From: an uncultured Corynebacterium sp.
GTDB taxonomy: Bacteria > Actinomycetota > Actinomycetes > Mycobacteriales > Mycobacteriaceae
NCBI RefSeq assembly: GCF_946222305.1
Contig: NZ_CAMIHZ010000036.1
Span: 1 to 18,410 of the forward strand
Reading direction: 5' to 3'
Length of the DNA: 18,410 bases
Shown: piece by piece, positions 1 through 5,466 of the stretch
Layout of the letters: every line of letters begins with the position of its first letter
How positions within the stretch are numbered: the stretch's first letter is position 1
Program-made: the position numbers and the translations under genes
The notes under the pieces: model-generated
Database searches by the model: none
Told to the model about the DNA's origin: nothing
What the model saw: only the letters and a program-made list of their open reading frames with translations

Positions 1-7
1 CTCGTGA

Positions 8-13
8 TATATT
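8..13 (+). promoter_or_regulatory. possible -10 element upstream of the reductase
   Basis: A TATATT hexamer lies in an AT-rich leader about 75 bp before the ribosome-binding site at 84-89. The spacing would suit a promoter for the reductase-desaturase pair. The -35 region is outside the window, so this is weak. Confidence 0.25.
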
Positions 14-83
14 CATTACCCAAACAAACCACTTTCATGCGGAATATTTGTTTTCCGGATAGCTCAACCAGCAAACCGAAAGC

Positions 84-95
84 AGGAGAACCATT
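84..95 (+). promoter_or_regulatory. ribosome-binding site followed by a possible ATT start codon
   Basis: AGGAGA (84-89) is followed three bases later by ATT at 93, in frame with the reductase; the frame is open from the TAG at 60-62. The frame has no ATG, GTG or TTG between that stop and the GTG at 279, and the GTG has no Shine-Dalgarno sequence. The next gene uses an almost identical leader (AAGGAGAACCCCC then ATG). The added 62 residues are Arg/Ser/Thr/Pro-rich and end in R-S-L-A-R-T-L-A-R, like the short N-terminal extensions of related corynebacterial reductases. A rare ATT start, or an ATG mutated or misread as ATT, would explain the pattern. Confidence 0.45.
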
Positions 96-278
96 TCCAC
101 ATCGCAGTTTTCCGAAACGCCACGTTCAGAGCGCCCCGCCCCCTCTCGCACACAAACCGCCGAGCGCACCGCGACACCATCGCAGCACCCAACCATCGAC
201 CAGACAAGAGTCCGCTCGCGTCCATTCACCACCGCACGCAATACCGCCCGCAGTCTGGCGCGCACCCTCGCGCGCAGC

Positions 279-1604
279 GTGACACGCACATTCACCACCC
301 CACTCACGCCAAGCGATTACGCCAGCCTTTTCGACCCCCTCCGCGGCCGCGAAATCCGAGGTCGCATCGAATCCATCACCCACCACGGCGACCTCATCAA
401 CCTCACCCTCACACCCGGCCCGGGCCTCCCCACTACCTTCCGGTCCGGCCAATTCATCGGCCTAGGCGTACTGATCGATGGTCGTTGGCAGTGGCGTTGT
501 TTTTCTATCACCGACGCCCCTCGCCCCCACCTCACCAGCCTTTCCCTAGGCATTAAACCGGTGCCCGACGGCGCTGTCTCTACGCATGTCGCTACCAACG
601 CAAAGCCTGGAGACATCATTCGTCTAACCTCGCCTGGCGGAGATTTCTACCTTCCCCAGCCAGTGCCAGACAAGCTACTGTTCGTGACCGCTGGCTCGGG
701 CATCACCCCAGTGATGTCAATGCTGCGCTGGTTGCGCCAGGAATACGGCGCTGCGCTCTCTCAGCCCCATTCGGACAACGTGTCTTCCGCAAACGCGTTC
801 AATTCCGATGCCAACGCGCCGAGTAGCCCTACGACCAGCCATGCGAACAACCCTGCGAACAACCCTGCCACCCGCCCTGCGGTCAGCCCTGCCAAAAGCC
901 CTGTGCCCAGACCGGTCACATTCCCCGACGTCATCCACATCCACAGTCAGCGCTCCACCGAGGTTCCCTCTCCCTATGGCGCCGAACTGCGCCAGCTTTC
1001 CACCCAGAACCCTAGCTACCGGCTCATCCACTGGAACTCGGAAGTTCGCGGGCGACTCAATCCACATTCGATCGCGGGGCTCGTGCCCGACCTCGATGAA
1101 CGCGAGCGCTTTGCCTGCGGGCCAACGCAGCTCCTCGACGCCATGACCGATGCTTTTCCCGGCACTCACGTTGAGCACTTCCACGTCGCCACGGAAGGCG
1201 CTGCAACAGGTGGCAGGATCCGTTTCCTGGCGTCCGCAGGCAATACGAGCCGAGGTAGCGCTGACTCAGGTCGCGGCTTCCCCGCCAGCACCAACCACGC
1301 AACGCCAACCCACCCAGCAGCTGAGTCCTGCAGCAACCCCGACCGCGGATTCCCCGCCACCACCACCTGCGGCGCGCACACCGAGACCGATTGCGATGGG
1401 TCCACCACGATCCTCGAAGCCGCCGAAGCCTGCGGAGTCCAGCTCACCCACGGTTGCCGCATGGGAATCTGCCACACCTGCACCTCAACCATCAAAGAAG
1501 GCCAAGCCGTGGATATCCGCACCGGCACCACCCACCGCGAAGGCGAGCGAGTGCGCACGTGCTCCGCGATCCCGGATGGCGACATCGCTATCGAGCAAAC
1601 TTAA
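279..1604 (+). CDS. ferredoxin reductase-like oxidoreductase with C-terminal 2Fe-2S domain
   Basis: Flavin-dependent electron-transfer protein of the ferredoxin-NADP reductase/phenol hydroxylase reductase type, cytosolic or membrane-associated, expected to pass NAD(P)H electrons to the desaturase encoded next. Numbering from GTG 279 (441 aa): FAD/FMN site around R-C-F-S-I (73-77), NAD(P)-binding G-S-G-I-T-P-V-M (139-146), C-G-P (280-282), and a plant-type ferredoxin domain with Cys393-x4-Cys398-x2-Cys401 and Cys428. The likely true start is ATT 93 with a good RBS, giving about 503 aa; GTG 279 is the first standard codon but has no RBS. Two low-complexity insertions are odd for the family: about 158-214 inside the NAD domain (A-x-x-P repeats) and about 315-372 between NAD and ferredoxin domains. 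All cofactor motifs are kept, so the protein is probably functional. The stop lies 22 bp before the desaturase, so the two are likely one operon. Confidence 0.88.
   Translation: MTRTFTTPLTPSDYASLFDPLRGREIRGRIESITHHGDLINLTLTPGPGLPTTFRSGQFIGLGVLIDGRWQWRCFSITDAPRPHLTSLSLGIKPVPDGAVSTHVATNAKPGDIIRLTSPGGDFYLPQPVPDKLLFVTAGSGITPVMSMLRWLRQEYGAALSQPHSDNVSSANAFNSDANAPSSPTTSHANNPANNPATRPAVSPAKSPVPRPVTFPDVIHIHSQRSTEVPSPYGAELRQLSTQNPSYRLIHWNSEVRGRLNPHSIAGLVPDLDERERFACGPTQLLDAMTDAFPGTHVEHFHVATEGAATGGRIRFLASAGNTSRGSADSGRGFPASTNHATPTHPAAESCSNPDRGFPATTTCGAHTETDCDGSTTILEAAEACGVQLTHGCRMGICHTCTSTIKEGQAVDIRTGTTHREGERVRTCSAIPDGDIAIEQT
843..902 (+). repeat. 12-bp coding minisatellite (A-x-x-P repeat)
   Basis: Five consecutive 12-bp units start at 843, 855, 867, 879 and 891. 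The first two are identical (GCGAACAACCCT) and the rest are degenerate but keep GC at the start and CCCT at the end. They encode ANNP, ANNP, ATRP, AVSP and AKSP, followed by a VPRP-like sixth unit. Being a multiple of three, the repeat can change length without breaking the reductase frame. Confidence 0.85.
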
Positions 1605-1626
1605 ACCAACCCCAAGGAGAACCCCC

Positions 1627-2994
1627 ATGGCCATCAAAGACATCACCGCCTACGCCCACCTGAGCAGCGAAGACGTGGAAGAAATTGGGCGTCGGTTCGA
1701 CGCCATTGAGGCCCGCCACCGCGCCTCCCTAGGAGCAAAGGATGCGGCGTATATTCGCAATCTGATCCGCTCCCAGCGCGGTTTGGACCTGCTGTCCCGT
1801 ATAGGGACGGTGTTCGCTCCGGCCCTCATGGGGCCTGCCGCGGCCACGATGGGGCTGGCAAAAATCCTCGAAAATCTGGAAATCGGGCACAACGTCATGC
1901 ACGGGCAGTGGGATTGGATGAACGATCCGGAAATCCACTCCGGTACCTGGGAGTGGGACAACACGGGTCCATCGTCTGGGTGGAAGCATTCGCATAATTT
2001 CAGCCACCACACGTTTACCAACATCATCGGCATGGACAATGACATCGGGTATGGCGTGATCCGTATTACCCGAGATCGGAAGTGGAAGCCCACCACCACG
2101 CTGCAACCGCTGACCAACGTGGTGTTGGCGGCGCTTTTTGAGTATGCGGTCGCGTTTTACGATGTGGAGCTGGGGCGTTACTTTGCTGGACGCCAATCGT
2201 GGGAAGAAACCAAGCCCCGCCTGATGGAGACCTTGCGTAAAGTCCGCTCGCAAATGGTGAAAGATTATGTCGCGTTCCCAGCTGTGGCCGCCGCGGTGGG
2301 GTTCGCGTTGGCGGGGACGAAGGGGCGTCGGAATGAAAAGGGCATTAAGGGATTCCTTGGCCGAAAATTAAATGGGGCGGGCAAGCGGCGTCGGGTAAAG
2401 GGACTGAGCATCTCCGTTTCGCAAGCGCGAATCGACAGCGCCAAGCGGCATGCGAAGAAGGCTGCGCAGGCGGCGTTGTTCGCGAACTTGATTAGGAATG
2501 TGTGGGCGTATGCCGTGATTTTTTGTGGGCACTTTCCCGATGATGTGGAGACGTTTACGAAGCGGACTTTGGCGGAAGAGTCGAAGGCGGAGTGGTATTT
2601 GCGACAGATGCTGGGGTCAGCGAACTTCCGCGGTGGGAAGGTGCTGACGGTGCTATCTGGGAATCTGAATTACCAGATCGAGCACCATTTGTTTCCCGAT
2701 ATGCCCAGTAATCGGTTGGCTGCGATCGCGCGTGAGGTGGAAAAGACTGCGCGCGAGTTTGGGCTACCGTACAACACTGCGAGTTTTCCGCGACAGTTAT
2801 GGGAAGTGCAGAGGACGATTCTGAAGTTGACGCTACCGAATCGATTCCTCCGTGCGCCGAAATGGAATGCTCCGGAGGTACGCGCGGATGAGGTGTTCGA
2901 ACGGGTGCCGGAGGTGGGCGCTGCGACTGGCCCACGGCAGTTGGCGCATGGCCTAGCGAAGCTGAAGAAGCTGCGACCACGGGTGTTGGCGTAG
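1627..2994 (+). CDS. membrane fatty acid desaturase
   Basis: Integral-membrane di-iron fatty acyl desaturase (FA_desaturase family, DesA3/linoleoyl-CoA desaturase-like), 455 aa, probably inserting a double bond into membrane or mycolate-precursor acyl chains using electrons from the reductase upstream. The three histidine boxes are present: H88-x3-H92, H121-S-H123-N-F-S-H127-H128, and Q350-I-E-H353-H354. Hydrophobic segments lie around 60-80, 160-180, 213-230 and 286-302. ATG 1627 was chosen because it follows AAGGAGA; the open frame further upstream is a shadow of the reductase. Odd feature: a strongly basic, non-hydrophobic stretch at about 231-285 (G-K-R-R-R-V-K, R-H-A-K-K) between the second and third boxes, likely a cytosolic loop insertion. 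The exact double-bond position cannot be told. Confidence 0.93.
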   Translation: MAIKDITAYAHLSSEDVEEIGRRFDAIEARHRASLGAKDAAYIRNLIRSQRGLDLLSRIGTVFAPALMGPAAATMGLAKILENLEIGHNVMHGQWDWMNDPEIHSGTWEWDNTGPSSGWKHSHNFSHHTFTNIIGMDNDIGYGVIRITRDRKWKPTTTLQPLTNVVLAALFEYAVAFYDVELGRYFAGRQSWEETKPRLMETLRKVRSQMVKDYVAFPAVAAAVGFALAGTKGRRNEKGIKGFLGRKLNGAGKRRRVKGLSISVSQARIDSAKRHAKKAAQAALFANLIRNVWAYAVIFCGHFPDDVETFTKRTLAEESKAEWYLRQMLGSANFRGGKVLTVLSGNLNYQIEHHLFPDMPSNRLAAIAREVEKTAREFGLPYNTASFPRQLWEVQRTILKLTLPNRFLRAPKWNAPEVRADEVFERVPEVGAATGPRQLAHGLAKLKKLRPRVLA

Positions 2995-3055
2995 TGACTG
3001 CGGTCGCTGGCGGTGGTGCGGTTCATTGGCCTCCGCAGTCGCATGCGTACGGAAA

Positions 3056-3180
3056 GGCAAAACCAGGTGCGCCCCCATTTTCACATAGGCCCACTCCCCT
3101 CCGGAAAGCAGAACCAAATGCACTATTAACGTGCCGAAACGGTCATCTCGTTCTGCAAATCTGATTGAATGCACTAAATA
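3056..3180. repeat. three degenerate ~25-bp intergenic repeats
   Basis: Three related segments recur about every 50 bp, at roughly 3056-3080, 3107-3131 and 3155-3180. They share the pattern A-x-C-C/T-A/G-x-x-T-G-C-(A/G)-C; the second and third both contain AATGCACTA or AAATGCACTA. They lie in the first 190 bp after the desaturase. No function is known to me, and the similarity is by eye. Confidence 0.4.
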
Positions 3181-3207
3181 CACAAAAGTCGGCTAGCGGG
3201 GTTGAAG

Positions 3208-3278
3208 GTTGAAAGGGGTAACAGTGAATGGTTGAAAGGGGTAAGAGTGAATGGTTAAAAGGGGGATAAGGGTGAATG
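3208..3278. repeat. 23-25-bp direct repeat, three copies
   Basis: Units at 3208-3230, 3231-3253 and 3254-3278 are adjacent. The first two differ at a single base (AACAG versus AAGAG) and the third is slightly longer. Each begins GTT(G/A)AAA, has a central GGGG run and ends GTGAATG. A partial fourth unit follows (AAGGTTAATGGGGGT, about 3286-3300). There are no spacers between units, so this is not a CRISPR array. The repeats end about 30 bp before a perfect hairpin. Confidence 0.8.
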
Positions 3279-3310
3279 ACTCATGAAGGTTAATGGGGGT
3301 CACACACGAA

Positions 3311-3353
3311 AAGCTCCCAGCTTCAGCGAGAATATCGCTGAAGCTGGGAGCTT
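3311..3353. terminator. perfect 19-bp hairpin, probably a terminator
   Basis: AAGCTCCCAGCTTCAGCGA (3311-3329) pairs without mismatch to 3335-3353, leaving the 5-nt loop GAATA. Short A and T runs flank it on both sides (GAAAA before, GGAATTT after), so it could end transcription from either direction. It follows the desaturase unit by about 320 bp and precedes the mobile element, so it probably marks the end of the chromosomal block. The weak T-tract keeps the terminator call tentative. Confidence 0.6.
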
Positions 3354-3534
3354 GGAATTTGTACGCCAAGCATCGCGCAACATATACGAGGTGCTGTCAA
3401 GCGCCGCGGAGTCCTTCGAGAACGCCAATCTACCAGGGTTAATGAGATAAGTATTTCAGCCGAAAATCTGGGCGATCTCCGAGGCTAGATTAGCTCACTT
3501 TGGCGACAGCTCTGTCACGAAGCGAGCATAACGG
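3354..3534. other. non-coding boundary region left of the mobile element
   Basis: I see no convincing gene, RNA or repeat here. The left junction of the mobile element should fall in or just after this stretch, because downstream genes read as element genes while the truncated frame starting at 3539 has no beginning. No direct repeat of useful length matching the right end near 12.97-13.08 kb could be seen. Confidence 0.4.
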
Positions 3535-3538
3535 GTGA

Positions 3539-3667
3539 CACTTATACGACCAAGGGGGTCAAGCACCCCGCCACCACCACCCCGAAGCAGCCTCCTACCT
3601 GGAACCCATCATCAGGAACTATGCCGCCAACGCAGCCAACCGAGTCGCCGGGAGGCGGTTCCAGTGA
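3539..3667 (+). pseudogene. 3' end of an unrecognised, truncated gene
   Basis: This frame opens after a TGA at 3536-3538, has no usable start codon, and ends at TGA 3665-3667. Its last residues (E-A-A-S-Y-L-E-P-I-I-R-N-Y-A) read like real protein. The stop overlaps the start of the next gene as GTGA, the coupling style used through the rest of the element. It is probably the C-terminal remnant of an element gene whose 5' part was lost at the left junction. The family is not recognisable from about 42 codons. Confidence 0.4.
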
Positions 3668-3924
3668 TCCAGTTTCTCGGCCTTGTCTCGATCGGCCTCA
3701 TGACAGTCACCCTGCTGCTTCTGCTCTTCTCGACGACTCCCTGGGTACTTGTGACTCTTGCTCTCGCCATCATCATTTCCATGATCACCCTGGCGCTGAC
3801 TAGCGATTACCAGCTCGACCACCCTAGTGAGCCGGCCCGAGATCCCAGCCTCGATCTAACCCTCGACTACCTCCAAGCTCGATACGACCTCGACAACGCT
3901 GCTTGGCGTGCTCGACACCGGTAA
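3664..3924 (+). CDS. small two-helix membrane protein
   Basis: The 86-aa product starts M-I-Q-F-L-G-L and has two adjacent hydrophobic helices (about 3-25 and 28-48), then a polar, Asp-rich C-terminal tail with D-Y-L-Q-A-R-Y-D-L-D, presumably in the cytosol. GTG 3664 was chosen over the in-frame GTG 3535 because GGGAGG lies about 10 bases upstream, because it overlaps the preceding stop (GTGA), and because the residues before it are Pro/Ser-rich and not helix-like. Small membrane proteins of this type commonly sit beside conjugation genes. No family is recognised. Confidence 0.65.
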   Translation: MIQFLGLVSIGLMTVTLLLLLFSTTPWVLVTLALAIIISMITLALTSDYQLDHPSEPARDPSLDLTLDYLQARYDLDNAAWRARHR

Positions 3925-4237
3925 CCAGGCGACTCTCAACTACTGCGGACCTGACCTCACTCATCCTCGAAAGACCCGTTCCTTCCGGGGTGTAGTGAAA
4001 AATACGGCAATCACTTTCGGTAGCCACAAAACAATCCGCTACATCTGTCAACCCCTGTCGCGCCGAAACTAAGCAGTGCGTTTTGAGGTCTTTACTTTCC
4101 AGAGAATTTGCCCCGTAATGGCCTCCAAGAAACGCCCCCGTTGCAGCGTCGAGACCACCTCCGCTCCCACCACGTTTCACCCCACACCAACCACTAAACC
4201 CGCGTCTTTATCGACGCTATTTCAAGGAGAGTTCACC
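3925..4237. other. intergenic region, no gene seen
   Basis: This 313-bp gap separates the small membrane protein gene from the methyltransferase gene. Frames open here on either strand look like composition artefacts without ribosome-binding sites. It is the most likely place for a promoter serving the methyltransferase and the coupled genes after it, but I could not identify convincing -35 and -10 elements. Confidence 0.5.
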
Positions 4238-4978
4238 ATGTCTCACCCCACTGACCACACCCCGCACCAGCCTGGCCGACCGGCCATTGAGCAGGCATTC
4301 CAGCCCCGATGGACTACCACCAGCGACGGTCTCGTCGTGCCGGCAGCCCCCGGTTCCATGCTGGTTCCGCCACCGAAGCGAGGCCGGTACAAGGTCGTGC
4401 TGGCTGACCCGCCCTGGGACGTCTTCCAGAAGTCCAAGCATGGGGCGGGTGAGCACTACGAACTTATGACCCGCGGGCGCATCAGCGAGATGGGCGAGGC
4501 GATCAAATTTTTGGCCGCTGAGCAGAGCTTCTGCTTCATGTGGGTCACCACCGCCACCTTGCCCTACGGAGCTCAGATCCTGGATGGCTGGGGCTTTGCC
4601 TACAAGTCCTTCTACTCCTGGATCGAGCCCCGGTTCACCCTCGGCGGTTATTTCCGTAACGCGGCTGAGCTGCTGCTTCTCGGGGTCAAGGGTAAGGGTA
4701 CGAAGTTCCAGTTCCGCTCTCAGCCCAACTGGGGGATGTATCCGCTCCAGGAGCACTCCCGTAAGCCCGAGGAGATCCACCAGATGATCGAGCGGGTGGC
4801 AGGTCCCGGCCACTACCTGGAGCTCTTCGCCAGGCGCCCTTCCCCGACTGCCAGCCACTGGGACGTGTGGGGCAACGAAGTCGCCTCGACCATCTCGCTT
4901 GCCCCGTGGGGGTATGAGGTTCCCAGTGACACCAACCCGCAGGGCTTCGCTCCAAACCGGGCGGGAGAGCCGTCATGA
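4238..4978 (+). CDS. MT-A70 family N6-adenine DNA methyltransferase
   Basis: S-adenosylmethionine-dependent adenine-N6 methyltransferase of the MT-A70 family, 246 aa. The catalytic D-P-P-W is at 57-60 after Y-K-V-V-L-A, and the usual C-terminal block is present: H-S-R-K-P-E-E-I-H (173-181), L-E-L-F-A-R-R (194-200) and W-D-V-W-G-N-E (208-214). It fits a full-length small MT-A70 enzyme. ATG 4238 follows AAGGAGA with good spacing; the frame is open further upstream but without an RBS. No partner restriction enzyme or target-recognition subunit is nearby, so it is an orphan methyltransferase. On a mobile element such enzymes may mark element DNA against host restriction, in line with the ArdA-like genes downstream; that role is inference. 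Confidence 0.9.
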   Translation: MSHPTDHTPHQPGRPAIEQAFQPRWTTTSDGLVVPAAPGSMLVPPPKRGRYKVVLADPPWDVFQKSKHGAGEHYELMTRGRISEMGEAIKFLAAEQSFCFMWVTTATLPYGAQILDGWGFAYKSFYSWIEPRFTLGGYFRNAAELLLLGVKGKGTKFQFRSQPNWGMYPLQEHSRKPEEIHQMIERVAGPGHYLELFARRPSPTASHWDVWGNEVASTISLAPWGYEVPSDTNPQGFAPNRAGEPS

Positions 4979-5002
4979 CCACCCGAATCCTAGGAGGATG
5001 CC

Positions 5003-5185
5003 ATGCTGCCCGCGTCCAGTCCGAAGTCGTTCATCGAGCAGATCTTCCGCTTCTGCCTGTTGCTCTTCGCCAGTGCTCTGCTCCTCAACCTTGCCGTCGA
5101 TCTGCTGCGCTGCATCTGGCCGTGGCTTCTGGGCCTGGCGGTCCTGGGCGCAGGCGTCTATCGCCCCGCTGGTGGGGACGGGTGA
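5003..5185 (+). CDS. small membrane protein, C-terminus lost by frameshift
   Basis: Begins at ATG 5003 behind a strong AGGAGG, 24 bp after the methyltransferase. The 60-aa product is almost all membrane helix (residues about 13-50: L-L-L-F-A-S-A-L-L-L, L-L-G-L-A-V-L-G-A-G) and ends in the foreign tail Y-R-P-A-G-G-D-G. A 28-bp sequence occurs at 5127-5154 and again at 5188-5215, offset by 61 bp. Removing one 61-bp period restores a single frame to 5261 with the membrane-anchor-like end L-W-L-V-I-W-W-L-R-R-R-T-D-W (65 aa). The gene was therefore probably 5003-5261 before the insertion. The current product still has its hydrophobic part and could insert in membranes. Family not recognised. Confidence 0.65.
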   Translation: MLPASSPKSFIEQIFRFCLLLFASALLLNLAVDLLRCIWPWLLGLAVLGAGVYRPAGGDG

Positions 5186-5215
5186 GGTTCTGGGCCTGGC
5201 GGTCCTGGGCGCAGG
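5127..5215. repeat. 28-bp direct repeat causing a frameshift
   Basis: The 28-bp copies at 5127-5154 and 5188-5215 are identical and begin TTCTGGGCCTGG. A 33-bp unique spacer separates them, containing the TGA that ends the shortened membrane protein. The 61-bp offset is not a multiple of three. Confidence 0.9.
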
Positions 5216-5274
5216 TCTCTGGCTGGTCATCTGGTGGCTCAGGCGTCGAACCGACTGGTGAGAGGAGACCAGCC

Positions 5275-5466
5275 ATGAACCCCGAGCCCCAGCCTCCACC
5301 TCACCGGATCGACCCCATCGTCCAGGAAGGCATCGACCTCGATGAGTTCGCCAAGGCGCTGGTACTCATCGCCCTCGACGCTCAGCAATCGGCCAAGCGC
5401 CGACGCAGGCGCAAGAAGACACCCAAGAAATCTCAGCCCACAGGCAAGAAAGGAGAACAGCCATGA
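5275..5466 (+). CDS. small basic hypothetical protein
   Basis: 63-aa protein that starts at ATG 5275 behind AGAGGAGA. It has an acidic/hydrophobic middle (I-V-Q-E-G-I-D-L-D-E-F-A-K-A-L-V-L-I-A-L-D) and a strongly basic C-terminus (K-R-R-R-R-R-K-K-T-P-K-K). The basic tail could bind DNA or contact the coupling ATPase, whose gene overlaps it by four bases (ATGA at 5463-5466), implying translational coupling. No known family recognised. Confidence 0.7.
   Translation: MNPEPQPPPHRIDPIVQEGIDLDEFAKALVLIALDAQQSAKRRRRRKKTPKKSQPTGKKGEQP

Noticed and set aside
4..282. Plus-strand frame before the reductase
   Set aside because: No RBS and Pro/His/Ser-rich; the frame that leads into the reductase fits better.
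1150..1626. Open frame extending the desaturase upstream by about 159 residues
   Set aside because: It overlaps the reductase in another frame, is Pro/Ala low complexity, and the desaturase has a proper RBS and ATG at 1627.
3208..3278. CRISPR-like array
   Set aside because: Repeat units are directly adjacent with no spacers, and no cas genes are present.
3824..4180. Minus-strand frame over the gap before the methyltransferase
   Set aside because: No RBS, overlaps the small membrane gene and has no recognisable protein features.
4975..5274. Frame starting ATG 4975 that would extend the basic small protein to 163 aa
   Set aside because: It runs across the membrane gene in another frame, and AGAGGAGA marks ATG 5275.
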